Shown: positions 33,142-46,195 of the stretch, one piece after another
Position numbering within the stretch: the first letter of the stretch is position 1
Layout: each line of letters opens with the position of its first letter
Assembly: GCA_964023275.1 (NCBI GenBank)
Contig: OZ029917.1
Coordinates: 33,570,505-33,634,504, forward strand
Direction: 5' to 3'
Length of the DNA: 64,000 nucleotides
DNA from: Norana najaformis
Taxonomy: Eukaryota > Annelida > Clitellata > Crassiclitellata > Hormogastridae
Program-made: the position numbers and the translations under genes
The notes under the pieces: model-generated
Told to the model about the DNA's origin: nothing
What the model saw: only the letters and a program-made list of their open reading frames with translations
Database searches by the model: none

Positions 33142-36100
33142 ATTTTCAATAAATGTCGTCACTGTGATGTTATTATTTAAAAGGGACTGTTCATAATTTT
33201 AAATTTAGTTTGTATTATGATCACGATTAAAATTGTTTTAGTCATTGATTTTTAAAAATCACGATTGCTAATTAAACAACTATTTAAAGGCCGTTTTCTC
33301 CGTTCACGGTGTACAATAAAGTTTATGTAATGTAGGCCCCTAATTTAAATCTCCAATATTTCTCACCTCAGTCTGATTACCTTTCAATACACGATGTAGG
33401 TCTAATATGTTTCTATTACACGAGCGATTCGCTTGCGCAAATCATTTGAATCAAGAGGAACACGAATTATGGAATGAGGTACTCATGACGATGAAAGTTG
33501 GTGACTCGTTGTTTGTCATAACTCCGTATGGGACTGTGTGGGCCAGTAGGTCTTAATGCCCTGTCTCCCACTGGACCCGCAAGTCCTGCACGAAGCTTCT
33601 GATTTTCTCGGCCCTTTCTTTCAATCCAAGAAACAAATCCTCTTCTTTTAATACAACGTCTGGATATTCGACTGCGACCACTTCTCATCGGTATCATTGC
33701 AAAAATTCATATCATTTGTGTCCAATCATGGACTTTTCAAAGTCCTAAGTCCTGCCTGATTTCAACAAAGCTAAGAAGTCAGATATTACTTCGGAAATAC
33801 TTCAAAGATTGCTCCAAGAAATGGACATTAAGATACACTTCTTATTTCAGAAAGCACTTATGGGTCAAAGCTCAAAAGAAAAGGGTGCAGTAGCCGCAAT
33901 GTAAAGTAGCCTGCTATGAAGCAGCTGTATGTCAGCACGACTTCCTGCTAGGACCTGTTTAAACAGCTGTGCTAAGAGTAGGTCGTCTGTTAGCCCATGC
34001 ATGATATAGTAAAGAAACAAAGGCAAAAGGAAGTCTTCATAATTGATTCACTATCGTCCCAGCAAGTTGTAACAAATAATGAATTGATTCACTCATTTAC
34101 AAATTTGATCACTAAATGTTACCAAAACGAGGATTCTGTTTTGTTGCAAAGGATCATATTATAATTTCAAGCGGCACATAGGACTTCCCATGAACTGTAT
34201 ATATGAACAATGAAGTAGGGTGTAAAATAGGAAGAAAAGGTACAGCATCAGCAGCAGCGGAAGATGCCGCAGAAGCAGAAGAAGCAGAAAAGCAGAAGAA
34301 GCAGAAGAAGCAGAAGAAGCAGAAGAAGCAGAAGAAGCAGAAGAAGAAGAAAAAGAAAAAGAATAAGAAGAATAAGGAGAAGGAGAAGAAGAAGTAGGAG
34401 AAGAAAAAGAAGATTAAAATAGTCATCAGCATGATTATAATGATCATTATGATCATGATCAAAATTATATTCCTAGTCATAATCATCATCACCAGTCACC
34501 ATCACCACCATCACTATCGACCATGTTGTTATGCCAGTAGGCACCGAAAATAAACTAGATCTCACAACAGTACTACAAAAACAATGTCAATCGCACAAAA
34601 TAAAGCACTAAAATTCGGAAATAAAAACATAAATAAAAACTACGAAACTTCGTAAATAAAAATATTGTCAGTTAAATTTGAATTATAGTTGTAGAGAACG
34701 CCGGAAGCAGAATAATAAATACAATGTTCAGCAAAATAACACCATAAAATATGTAAGCCCAATCAACCAAGGGCAAAGATGAAACCTTTGAAAGATTCAC
34801 ATCTGCTGTGCACGTGTGTGTAATTCATCTTTCTCCTAAGTCACCAGCAGAGGCGTAAGTACTGGCAACCTGTTGCTTTCTTGAAGAGATAAATTACAAA
34901 GCTCATTAAGGTCTTTGGCAGCTAATTAGATGTTTACAACCAAAGAAAAGATCGTTTAACCGCCTCTGTGTTGAAGGTTAGTGATTTCCCATGGTTAGTC
35001 ACCAAACCAAAGCTTTTAATTGATGGCACCCATGAAATTGAGACGCCCCTTAAGATCATGGAATCAGTAACGGAGCTAGCCAATTTACACACACCAGTAC
35101 AATAGAATTTTCCGAGAATGATCTTTGGAGAGATACACAGTAACTCTGAAAACGAATATGCTGAAGTTAAACATGTATTTCAGCCAATTAACAGAGAGCA
35201 TAGTTGCAACATATCGTCAGCATAGAGCAGAAAGAAAATGACGAATTTATTGGCAACCAATGCCAAGTTTACTCAATTACACAACAAAAATGTTTATCAA
35301 TATAATGAAGAGAAAGAGAGAGTGATAAAACACTGCCTTATCTCACTCCAAAAGCCACTGATAAGCGGTACGAAGAGTAATAACCCGAAGGCACTTTAAC
35401 CATACCAACTTACTAATTACCTCTGGACCGCTTTACCCAGGGAGAATTTGCTCGACATTTTCAAAAGTCATCTTGCGGCAAATGTCATGACTTTAAGGAT
35501 GAGCGGGGTATCTGGACATCTGGATGCCAGATCTTGGATCTTGTCCAAATTATACCACATATGCCACGAAAGTGATCAGCAAAATTCGTATGCGACATTA
35601 TAGTCAGTAAGACAACCGCTGAGTGAAATGTTTGAGAGGCTACGACAAACTTTCGAATTCAATGTTTTTCAAAGCTTCGAAGGGCTTTTGTTTAGAAAGT
35701 ACTCGCACAGTTCATCATTATGTCGACTTGCAAAGTACGGTGATGAATCTCTGATTGTTAACATACAGTTCAATTAGCAGAACAGTTATTGCGATACATC
35801 TTGTCGCCTGCAGTAGACATCCACATATCACTATTACTACTGCTGCTGCTACTACAACTACTGTTACCACCACTCCCACCACCACCACCAAACTGTTCAA
35901 GATATTACCAAGGCAGCGAGGATAATTAAGCCCACCGCTTCAACTATCAGCACCAATCAGCACCGATTCATCATCATTATCAAAACAATTCCTTTATCAA
36001 CTGCAGATGTCGCCGGATTTGGACTCTAAACCTGACATGTGTAAGGCAATGCCACAAAACGATGCTAATGCTGCATCGAAAGGTAATATCCTGAACAGCT

Positions 36101-36600
36101 GAAAGCAATAGGCCAATTTTTTGTCTAATTAACCAAAAATAAATTAGGCTTACTGTGTAATTTAATAGAATAACCAAAATAATGAAGTCTTGTCGCACAT
36201 ACACGAAAGTTCATTCTTAACTGCAGGCAGTTTTTATCAGTCGTCCTACCCATATAACAGGGCCTATGTCAACTCCTGGCTTATCAGGTGGATAATATAT
36301 CAACACGGGTGAGCTCAATTAGCAAAATAGGTCCATTTGTTAATAATGCATTTTATATAGCTCTTTCAAAGTCCTAAAGTTAGTCCTGTATGCAACTTTA
36401 GGAAATTGGACAAGTATTCGAGTCAAATATATAGACTTCAAAGACATATTAAAGATATATATTCACGGATTTATTGAGTAAAAGTTACAGTGGGCGCTAA
36501 ACGAATATGCATAACCTGAATCTAATGATATAGCGCGTTTCTTAGCAACCCTGTTGAAACAAATGTGATTTCACAAGTGTACGGAATTTTTGTCTGTTTA
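33142..36600. other. Intergenic DNA
   Basis: Contains a (GAAGCA)n/(GAA)n purine run at about 34255-34410, a (CAT)/(CAC) run at about 34480-34515, and trinucleotide repeats at 35830-35890. A 76-codon minus-strand ORF at 33467-33697 has no recognisable domain. Nothing else supports a gene. Confidence 0.4.
34255..34410. repeat. (GAAGCA)n/(GAA)n purine-rich microsatellite
   Basis: GCAGAAGAA units repeat and run into GAAGAAGAAAAAG. Poly-Lys/Gln and poly-Phe/Cys ORFs here are artefacts. Confidence 0.93.
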
Positions 36601-36604
36601 TATC

Positions 36605-39093
36605 TTTCTCTTTTGACACACCATCTGATCATTATCCCATCTTTACACGTCTTGCCGTTCAACCTACTCCACGCCCTGATCCTGTCTTTCATTGTTTTTT
36701 CCTGTCATTAATTCAATTAACATTGAAGCCTACAAGATATCTCCTGCACAGGTCTTGTTTTAAATCCACACTCCTCCATTGATGACCTTCTCTCTTCCTA
36801 CAACATCACTCTTTCCATAATTCATGGCCAGCATGCACCTATCATTACCAAATCCAGCTCTAACTCTAGCAATCCTTGGTACAATTCCTATCTTCAGGCC
36901 TTCAAATCTTTCCGGCGACGCCTTGAACGCGCTTACAAACGCACCCATGAGCCTTCAGCTTCTACCTGCCCTTAAATCTGCCACAAATAAATATTATCAC
37001 CTTCTTATTGCTGCTAAAAAGAGATTTTACTCTTCTTTAGTTCGCTCCCAATCCTCTAGCCCCACCTTCTCTGGAAAACCATAAACCAACTCTCCTCCAT
37101 CGGAACTCATCCAGCCCACTTCCAAATTCTCTTCCACCTTCTTCAGTAGCTGATTCCTTCTGTTCTTTCTTCTCTGATAAAATTAGTACCCTCTGTCTTT
37201 CTCTACAATCTCTCCTTTCCAAAAACACCAATTGTCCACCTGATGATCATTCCTTTCCCACCCATGACTGCCCACCCTCCTCACCACGATCTTCACTTTT
37301 TGTCTTTCAACCCACATCATGACTGAAATACTGCATCTATTAAACTCTCTTCCTAACAAACATTGTGAACTTAACCCTATGCCCACATCCTTATTGAAAG
37401 ACTGTGCATCTGTCCTTGTCCCAATCATTACCAAAATAGTTAATCTCACTTTATCTAAGGGTAATTTACACCTCCTTTTCACACAGTCTCTTGTTATCCT
37501 CTTCTGAAGAAATCATCACTTGACAAAGAAAAACCTTTGAACTACCGACCTCTTTCTAACCTGCCTTTCATCTCCATATTAACTAAAGGGATTGTCCTCT
37601 CTCAGATAAATGACTATTTAGCTTACAACTCACTCCTTAACCCACACCAGTCTGCTTTTACTAAGCGCCACTCAACTGAAACTCTGCTGACATCTCTCTA
37701 CAACAAGCTTGTTTCTGCCATCTCTCATCAACAGATTTCTTGCCTCTGTCTCCTTGATATCTCAGCAGCCTTTGACACCATAGTCCAACGACTCTCAACC
37801 TGGTTTGGTTTTGCTGACACTGCTCTGCTCTGAATACGTCTTATCTCTCCTCCCGCTCTTTCTCCGTTAAAACTTCTGAAGCCTCTTCTCAATCATGCCC
37901 TTTCGCTTGCGGAGTTCCGCAAGGCTCCGTTCTTGGACCTCTTCCACTCAGTTCACTCGTTAAAAAAGCACCCTCAGTTGACCATCACCTCTATGCTGAC
38001 GACACCCAGTTATTCATCTTTTTCTCTCCGAATTGTTTCAACGAGTCAATAGATCATCATCTTTGTGTGGTTAAACAAATCTCCTTCTGGATGAAAACTA
38101 ATCTCTTGTGCCTCAACCCATCTACAACTGAATTCAAAATTGAATCCATACTTATTGGCCTTCATGACCAGCTCAGGAAAATTCCTGACCCCTCTATCTC
38201 CCTCGGCCTGGACTCTGGCTCCACACACACCTTTAGCAATAACTCTTATGTCCGTAACCTAGGTGTGATCTTCGACCAAAACCTCAGCTTCTCTGATCAC
38301 ATTACCCATCTCTCCCGCTCTTGCTTTATGCATATCCGTGACCTTCGCAGAATCAGCCCTATGCTTGACTTCAAAACTGCATCTACCGTTGCCACATCCA
38401 TAGTCCATGCAAACCTAGACTACTGCATTTCACTTTTTCTCAATATAGATACCACTCAAATAAACCGCCTTCAAGCTATCCAAAATGCTCTTGCTCGTGC
38501 TGTCACCAAAACTCCCAAACACCATCACATAACTCTTGTTCGCAAATCACTTCACTGGCTTAAAATACCTGAACGTATAGAGTACTAAGTCCTGTCCCTT
38601 ACCTATAACACACTTCAATCCTCCCAACTCTCCTATCTTCGTCAATTATTTACAATCCAACCACTCCGTTCAACACGCTCCTCTTTTGTCATAACCCTTC
38701 TTCGCCCTACCGTCACCTCACCCTTAAAATTTGGAAATCGCTCCATACCTCTGGAATAAACTCCCGCCAGAATTACGACAATTATCTGATCCATCATACG
38801 AACTCACCAACACTTCACCTCTTGCAATTTCTGCACTGGTCTTTCACTCAAAACTAAAAACATTACTTTCCAAAAGTCTTATCCTAATTCTTCCCCTTAT
38901 CTCTCTTATCGTTTCATTTTCAAGCACCATCCACCGTAGCCGTCCGACTGTCTGCCAGCCTGACTCCCGGATCTTGACCTGGAACCGAACCCTTTTGCCT
39001 ATCAATTTTGTTTTGACTGAGCGCCTGTGAATAAGCTGGTTCCCGCGACTTAGCTTTCGTTGGGCGCTGTAGAAATCTCAAGATAACGATTAC
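36605..39093 (+). pseudogene. L2-type LINE (family L2-B), longest copy
   Basis: It starts at the last endonuclease motif (SDHYPIFTRL, near 36625). It continues through a KSATNKYYHLLIAAKKRF linker and decayed early RT motifs with LSNLPFISI at 37.55 kb. Next come NPHQSAFTKRHSTETLL, LCLLDISAAFDTI (motif A), CGVPQGSVLGPL (motif B, 37.91 kb) and HLYADDTQLFI (motif C, 38.0 kb, intact YADD). A long open stretch follows with RNLGVIFDQNLSFSDHI, LDYC and HITLVRKSLHWLKI. The 3' UTR ends GCGCTGTAGAAATCTCAAG plus an AACGATTACG tail. Several frameshifts and stops, and no 5' end, make it non-functional. It is the reference for the L2-B fragments at 580, 8756, 20545, 45335 and 55672. Confidence 0.92.
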
Positions 39094-39700
39094 GTTTAAT
39101 TGTTCGTATAGGTTCATTCCTATTGGTATGTTTCTTTAGGTTATGTCTTGTCTCCTTTTCCATCTGCTGAGAGATTTCCTTTGTTTGTTTACATATGCCT
39201 ATATCTTAGTGTGTATATTAGTCTGTTTGTATATCTGTTTGTCTGATTGTATCTCTCTTTGTTTGTGAGGTAAAGTGTTTTGCTGTAACCGGATATACTC
39301 ATAAAAAGAAACAGGAGGCTAACTTAAAATGTTGGTGGTGTGTGTCTTATGGGATCACTCAAATGATTGCATTATGACAAAAGCCATAAGGAATCAGACC
39401 AAGCAGGCCCTCTGTCACACACACACATACACACACACCTACACACATACATACACACACTCTCTCTCTCACGAGGGATTGTAGTTCTCGGCAATGAGTT
39501 GCAAATCTCGCATGACGCTATTTGGGTATACCGAACCCATGATAAAGGATAACGATCGCCGACTGGAGAGTAGGACACAGTTCACCCTCCACCCTGTACA
39601 ACCCCAATCAGTTTTTAAAAATACATACATTACCTACGGAAACAAAAATATTAAAGGAAACGATAAGAAGAAAGAAATGAACTTATGGACAACGTCAACA
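39094..39700. other. Intergenic DNA with (CA)n
   Basis: CACACACATACACACAC run at about 39415-39462. No gene recognised. Confidence 0.4.
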
Positions 39701-39775
39701 ACATTTTCATGTCGAAGACGTCAACGGCCTTAGTTGCCATAAGATGTCGTTAAACCCATGGACAACAACAGCAAC
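39700..39775 (+). mobile_element. SINE tail fragment, family S4 (copy 2)
   Basis: GTCAACGGCCTTAGTTGCCA, TAAGATGTCGTTAAACCCAT and GGACAACAACA match 14015-14060, and the GTCGTTAAAC ending is shared with family S3. Confidence 0.5.
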
Positions 39776-41685
39776 CTTGTACAACCCCAAGAAACGCTCG
39801 AATTACTTAATTACGTTTCGGACAGCACGCGAACTGAACACGAAAACTTGAACAATAAAATGTAACACTATATATAGATAGACTGCGCATATACGACCAT
39901 CCATATTTAATTAGGACCATAGAGATATTAGACCAACAGACATGATCTGTGTGTCGATTTTCTAGCGCTTTTGTGTAAAAGTCACTTCCTTAACTGAATC
40001 GAAGGCTTGCTCATGAATAAATATACCTCGCATTACTTCGGCTCCTTCAGGATTAGTCGTGTTCCGTTTTCGAAGCTTAGCTGCAGACCAACTGAGGTCC
40101 TTACTTAGACTGAGTGAAAAAGATCTTACGAAGGGAAAATACTTTAAAATGATTTAAATTTGAAAGTAAAGCTGCTGACCAATAGCAATGCGTCTGTCGA
40201 TAGGAGGTGCTTTCCCGTCAAAAATCCTCGCCCCCTTGTCCAATCAGAAGACGCCGGTATGCTCTGATAAGCGTTCTCAGAATGGAAGGGTGGGAAGGAG
40301 GGGTGCATCGTAGGCCTAGCCTAAGGCCTAGTTCAATTTTTAGGCTTATGCGTGCGTCGTGGCGCCCCTATCGGCAGCGTTCTGTACTGTTGTTTACATG
40401 ACGGCATTTATACAATCTTAAAATGTCTTATAATAGCAGACACTGGTGTAGCTAGAACATATACAACAACTATAAACTGCTTGCTGACAGGAGGATAGCT
40501 AACACGACCAAGTGTTAGACTAATAACCTGTGTTATTAAAACATGCCTTCGCTCGCTGCATGGGCCACTGTAAACTAACATTACCAATTTTTTTATTCTG
40601 ATCACAGTAATGTTTAAAAGAGTCTAATATATATGTGTGAGGTGCATGAAGAGATGGACAAGTGTAGATTGAATGACGTCAATAGAGTCTGTTCTGGAGC
40701 ACTTGAAAAGCACTCAGCGCCGAGGCCAACACTGAAGAGGGCGGCCAGACGGACAGGCAGACAGGTTGGCAGGTAGGCTGACAGGCGTTCCCATTGGTCC
40801 ATTCAGGGTAGGGGTCGCTGCCCGCACGGAAATCAGAACGTCATCCTCAGGCTGTTTCTTATTTCTTACGGTAGCCAACGAGGAACGTCATATTGTCAGC
40901 AACGAACTCGAAAAATTAAATTTTTGTCAAAAAAAACTAAACCAACAACTGAGAAGCTAACATGTCCTAATGTATGTACATTCCATGCGAAATGCTTCCA
41001 GTCGTTGTTGAGTATAAGTTCAAAAACTGAAACTGGAAGTTGTTTTCCTCATAAGGTTTTCATCAGTCTTCCTCAGAAAGAATGTCAGCTTGGTTTCCAC
41101 TATCATCGCAGTTCTGTTGGTAAGCTTCTTGCCTAACCCTAAACAAGGCACAATCCGGTTTGCAATGTGCTTGAAGAGTCTTCGTCACATAAGCGGCTTT
41201 CAGGATAGAGTCTGCTGTTCTTGAAGATACAAATTATGCTTCTTCTAGAGTTGCAGTCCAGTTACTGTTGCCTAACAGGTCTTCTAAGCACTTCGAGCTT
41301 TTTCACGTGGAATCAACCAACGATAACAACAAAAGGATCATCTTAACAAGAAGGCCCTATTATAGGCCAACTCCACTGAATCCTTTCATAAGTCTGTAGA
41401 GTAGTTGATCACAGGTAATCACGGCTATATGTCCTGGATTCAAAACAGCTATTACATTCCTATTTATATCCAGTCCATGGAATGATGTAGCGTTGCTCTT
41501 TATTGATCAAAGTGGAAAGCAGCCAACTTGTTTGGATATTTGTCATCACTATCTTTCTTTTCAAGCAGGTCAGAAACATGCCAATTGTTCAGAAACAAAT
41601 TCTAGATTAGGGAATTATCATGTAGGCATTTGCATCAATTTCTGAATAACTGCTAATTTCGATGACCTGCACATGGATACTCACT
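39776..41685. other. Intergenic DNA
   Basis: A GC-richer part at 40195-40400 has a CCAAT box (TCCAATCAG) and several TAGGCCTA words. A TACC/GACAGG-rich part lies near 40740-40790. They could be promoter-like, but no exon can be attached to them. No other feature recognised. Confidence 0.35.
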
Positions 41686-41689
41686 GAAC

Positions 41690-42360
41690 AGCCTTTCAAG
41701 TTTTAGACCTATCTCAAACTTCAGAAACATTTCTAAGATTATTGCACGACTCGTTCTTACACGGATTAAGAAACGTTTTACTTCCTCTCCTAATTTCAGC
41801 CTCACAAATCAGCTTACCGCGAAGGTTACTCCATTAAAACAGCTTTTGACTTCACACGGGATAACATCTTCTCATATATCGATATTGAATAGGCATGCCT
41901 CTAGGTACACTTGGACCTTAGCGCGGCATTCGACACCGTTGACCACCGTCTACCTCTTTCCAGACTCAGCCAAGCTTTGATGTCTCTGGAACTGTCTTAA
42001 ACTGGCGAGCTTTTAACCACTGCCATCTTCAAGTATAGTCTTTTGGCTGAGCCACAAAGCAGAACTAGCCCTTCACCTTCATCAGCTTCAAACAAGCACT
42101 TCTTATGTACAAAGTGCAGGCAAATCATCTGCCATCTTACATATCATCTATGTTTGCATCTAGTATCTCTGTTAAAGCCCGTTTCTCTCTCCGATCTGCT
42201 TCTTCTGAAAAGTATGTTGTTCGTGGCACACGTCTTGTGTTTGGCCGGCGTTCATACACTGTTGCTGGTCCTTCCTACATTTGCAACTCTCTTACTGTGA
42301 CTGTCTTTCGCTCCCAGCTGAAAACTTACCTATTTCAGTCTGTCTATGACTCTTAATGTC
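41690..42360 (+). pseudogene. L2-type LINE fragment, internally deleted
   Basis: Frames give FRPISNFRNISKIIARLVLTR, then LDLSAAFDTVDHRLPLSRL (motif A), and after a deletion of motifs B and C the C terminus ANHLPSYISSMF ... RRSYTVAGPSYICNSL ... FRSQLKTYLFQS. The order is that of L2 elements. Many stops and frame shifts are present. Confidence 0.8.
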
Positions 42361-42477
42361 TCCTGTTTCCCGGCTTCAATATGCATTTCTGAACTTTGTA
42401 AGGAGGGCATTATTAAATTATAGTTGTATTGTATTTAGCTTGCAGATTCAAATGGCGCTGTCTTACACGGATATCCA

Positions 42478-43050
42478 CTATTTGACACGATGGACTACAA
42501 CATGTTGCTGTTTCGACTCAGTGCTTCCTATAAAATTGTCGGCAGCAATAATTGTAATGGGTAGACATGATGTTGGAAATCGGATCAGACAGATAAGAAT
42601 GGGCACCAGTCCCTTGCGGTGTTCCGCTGCAGGACTCGGTCCTTGAACATCTTGTAAACAGCCGACCTGCCGCAAGTCGTCACAGCTTTGGGGCCACGGT
42701 TCACCAATACACCGTCGATGTTCGGCTCTATTCGACATGCCATCCCCGGATACACATGCCTATGTATAAAGGTGCGGGTCATTATTAAAGATGTACAGAT
42801 GGGGATGTCACTGAATCGGCTACGGTTGAATCCGTTAAAAACGCAGTTCGCATGGCTGGGCACTCGACAGGTGCTCGCAAATATGGCCAGGGAGACGATA
42901 GCGGCGGCATTCCCGAGCTGGGAACCACTAGACGTCGTCCGGGACTTTGGCCTGCTCCTGGAGGAAGATATATCAATGGCCGACCAAGGCATCTTTCTCT
43001 GCAGATCCTGCTTTTACCAACTTCTCTAGATCCGGGTCATCGGAATTTAC
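42478..43050 (+). pseudogene. L2/CR1-type LINE RT fragment
   Basis: It begins FDTMDYNMLLFRLS (motif A), followed by a decayed motif B (GVPQGSVLEHLV in another frame). The motif C region reads HQYTVDVRLY where active elements have YADD. It ends with LNPLKTQFAWLGTRQVLAN, VRDFGLLLEEDISM and LCRSCFYQL. The two catalytic Asp of motif C are changed and frames shift, so it is dead. It belongs to another family than L2-A and L2-B. Confidence 0.8.
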
Positions 43051-44081
43051 ACTGCCAAGAAAGGCAAATGTATCGGCATTTCAGCACGATATTGAGATAC
43101 AACTGCTTTCACAAAAACTCAAATCCAGTCAAGAATGTTTCTGTGGATCGGTAATCTTACGATACCGAGTGCCTGGGTTCCTGTATGCGCAAAACACAGC
43201 GTCGCCGCTCTCCGACTAAAGCAGCGCAATGCAAGACACGCTTTATTCGACCCCTTTTGCCCAACTTAGCTATAAATTTATTTAATTTCTGCATTATTTA
43301 AATTAAAGCAGGCCTGTTATATAATTAAATTCTACGTCGAAAGCTTTGTGGCCGATCCGCCACATATGCATCTATTGTTAGGCTTAGAAAATAGTTAATT
43401 TATGATCCGTTGATGTCATTGTCTTTGTCTGATTCTTTGTCTCTCTCTAAATGCACTAACTAGGTTCGGCCGAGGTTTTGAGGATGTAATTTCACTTCAC
43501 CCTAACCTGCGCCGGCCTAACCACGACCAGCCAGCCAATATTCTCGCGTATTTTGAACTGCAAGAGACATTGCACTGGGTTGACAACAGAATTACAATCA
43601 AGATTGTAATTGTAATCTCAAATTTATATAGCGCAACTTAAACAGAAACTCATCGCGACCGGAAAACGTAAAATCACGATCGAATAGAACAGCTTTCAAG
43701 CACACGTAAAAAGCAGGGAAAGGCCAAGGAGTTCGGAGTTCCTGCCGTAGGTTGCTAGGGTACTTATTTCAGGAAGATGGACCCTTCACAGCTTCGATAC
43801 TGGACCGTGGGTGTTCGAGCTCGCGAACAACCAGATCACCTTGCGCAGTAGAACGATGAAATCTGAGGCCAGGGATGGAGGTGAACCGAGACACATACCT
43901 GCGTGAGACAGTGGGTAGAACAACTTACAAGACAAAATGCCCTTAAGCATTATGATCTTTAACTCATAGCTGACAAGTGCCGTTCCTCCCTCATGAACAT
44001 CTCCCTAATAAGGCTGACCTCAATACTAGCCGGTCCCCGAATACGTCAGGAAGCTTCTTATTCCTTTCTCGAGCCTAATTT
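43051..44081. other. Intergenic DNA with a possible LINE tail
   Basis: At 43590-43640 the minus strand reads GCGCTATATAAATTTGAGAT followed by TACAATTACAATC. This resembles L2 3' ends (GCGCTATATAAA plus ATTAC repeats) but is too short for a firm call. Nothing else recognised. Confidence 0.35.
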
Positions 44082-44310
44082 GCGCTGGGTTAGGCCTGCG
44101 TGCTTCAGCTATGAATGTTGCCTGTTGCATTTGGCATTGCTAAGTCGCAGATTTTTATTCAAAAGATGTACAATCACGCCACCCAACGCAAAATAAATCG
44201 GGTCGAAAACATTCTTAATAGTATACGAATCATCATAAGAGAATGCCAAGTAAAACTGATTGTCTGCGACTGCAGTCATAATAAAAGCGCCATGCAAGGT
44301 TCTGGGATAT
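44082..44310. repeat. Unnamed dispersed repeat R1, copy 1
   Basis: GCGCTGGGTTAGGCCTGCGT, CTTCAGCTATGAATG, ATTTTTATTCAAAAGATGTA, CACGCCACCCAACG, TGCCAAGTAAAACTGATT and CTGCGACTGCAGTCATAAT recur in the same order at 45961-46195. No coding capacity or ends recognised. Confidence 0.8.
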
Positions 44311-45330
44311 ATGCGACATGAAAACAGTTCGACAACATTGCTTTCAAACACCCACGAGAACCTGATAATCCCACAGTTCCATATGCCGACACGAGCATAC
44401 CGTGCTTTCTCGCGCACTGGAACGTCCTTCTGGAAATAACTTCCAATGATAATTAGAAATCATACGATAGAAATAGCTCGAGAAATATGCTCAGCCGATC
44501 TTACTTCTTAGTTGGCATTCGGCCAAGAACGACTGCGTACAGAATACAGACTTCAATTCATCTGCATTCGGGAGCGTGAGTCAATTAGCAAACATTTGAT
44601 TTAAATCTGTTCATAGGCTATGCAGGAGATCTAGAGGGGCTGTTTTAAAGAACTCGGGTGACCATGAACGACGATATACTTGGATATATAGGTCTAATGC
44701 CCGGTCACCGACCGCATCTAAAAGAGTGCTGTCTACTTCCTGGTCCAAGCCATTTGAATGAATGAATATTAAGAGATTAACGTACCAGACATCAAAAATA
44801 ATTTGATATATATATACATACATACATACATACATACATACACATACATACATAAATATACAATGTAATGCTGTATGCTACTTGCCTAAAGCAACACTTG
44901 CATCTCTGTAGATGTCGAACTATTATAAGTGTAAAATAGGAGACGCATAAAAGCAGTGCTTAGAGCCGTGCTACTCAAAGAAATCATGTCATGCACTAGA
45001 ATTTGCATCAAAGAGACACGATCGAACAATTTCAGTCACCCCAATATTAGGCCCTATAAACTAATGGAGTCTCGTTATATAAACCATATTTAAACCGTTA
45101 AATTCTTCTAAACCAGTATGCATGAATTGTGTTTGTTTGTATGCTTGCATGCATGCATATATGTATGTATGTATTATGAAGAGCCTTTAAGTAGGTGGGC
45201 CTTAAGATAAGAAGGATATGCAACTTGGGAACAGTACGATATATGTCCGAAAGAAGGCTGCACAAAGAGGAAGGACTTACATATGAGAATGCGCAGTTTA
45301 TTCGAGTTGATACTCGAGTAACTGGATTCC
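44311..45330. other. Unassigned intergenic DNA
   Basis: Contains (CATA)n at 44812-44855 and (TATG)n at about 45135-45175. No gene recognised. Confidence 0.4.
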
Positions 45331-45334
45331 AGCA

Positions 45335-45615
45335 CTCCTCAGGCATTCCATTCAAAGCTGAAGTCTCACCCTTTCAAGAAATCTTACCCTAATCCATCCA
45401 ATCCGCCGCCTTCCATTTCTCTCAACCTAAGCAGAACCCACCGTAACATTTCCTCTGTCCCCTTCTCTCTGGTCTACTAGCCCCGGACTTTGTTATTCTT
45501 ATTACATCTTTGGAAAACCCCTCTAACTTGACGCAGCGCTCATGAATAAACCTGTGCCCTGCGCTTAGCTTTATAGAGACGCTTTAGAAATTCTCGAGAT
45601 TACGATTATGTCGGG
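45335..45615 (+). mobile_element. Diverged L2-B-like LINE 3' end
   Basis: CATTCCATTCAAAGCTGAAG aligns with the TTTCACTCAAAACTGAAA segment of L2-B. It is followed by CCGTAACATTTCCTCTG, GCGCTCATGAATAAACC, CTTAGCTTTATAG, and the end AGAAATTCTCGAGATTACGA. More diverged than the other copies. Confidence 0.6.
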
Positions 45616-45960
45616 GCGGAACCGACCAAAAAATTTCATCCAAGGAGGATTTTAAACTTTATTCTTTCCTCGACAGGAAGCCAGTGAAGCATTTCTTTTA
45701 TATAATTTGATATGAGAGAGAATTTTGATAAGCTGGTCATCGAAACGCGCAACTGAGAACGGATTGAGGGTAACGTATTCTGACTTCGGCAGACTACCAA
45801 GATGTACAGGAATCGATTGCAGGAATCTAGGCGAGTAAATGTGAAGGAATGAAGCAGGTTCTTTTATACGGCTCTTAAAGACAAGTTACACCATACTGAT
45901 CGAATCAGACGCAGCTAGGAGAGGTGTGGCATGCATTTTAGCCAAAAAGAAGCCAAAATG
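45616..45960. other. Unassigned intergenic DNA
   Basis: The segment 45640-45900 has a repeat-like feel (GACAGGAAGCCAGTGAAGCA), but I have no second copy in the window to prove it. Confidence 0.3.
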
Positions 45961-46195
45961 CGCGCTGGGTTAGGTCTACGTGCTTCAGCTATGAATGCTG
46001 CCTATATTGCATTTAACATAGCTGACTCGTCGATTTTTATTCAAAAGACGTACACTCACGCCACCCAACGAAATATAAATTGGATCATATGCATTCTTAT
46101 TTGTCTAAGAATCAATACAAAGGCCTATTAATGCCAAGTAAAACTGATTTTCTGCGACTGCAGTCATAATCAGAGCACCATGCAAAGTTTTGCGG
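45961..46195. repeat. Unnamed dispersed repeat R1, copy 2
   Basis: Same blocks and order as 44082-44310, about 80 per cent alike by eye. Homology starts at GCGCTGGGTTAGG in both and fades after CCATGCAAxGTT. Confidence 0.8.

Noticed and set aside
34154..34492. Poly-Phe/Cys and poly-Lys/Gln ORFs
   Set aside because: Artefacts of the (GAAGCA)n/(GAA)n run.
40195..40400. CpG-richer block with a CCAAT box as a host promoter
   Set aside because: No start codon, exon or splice site could be linked to it.
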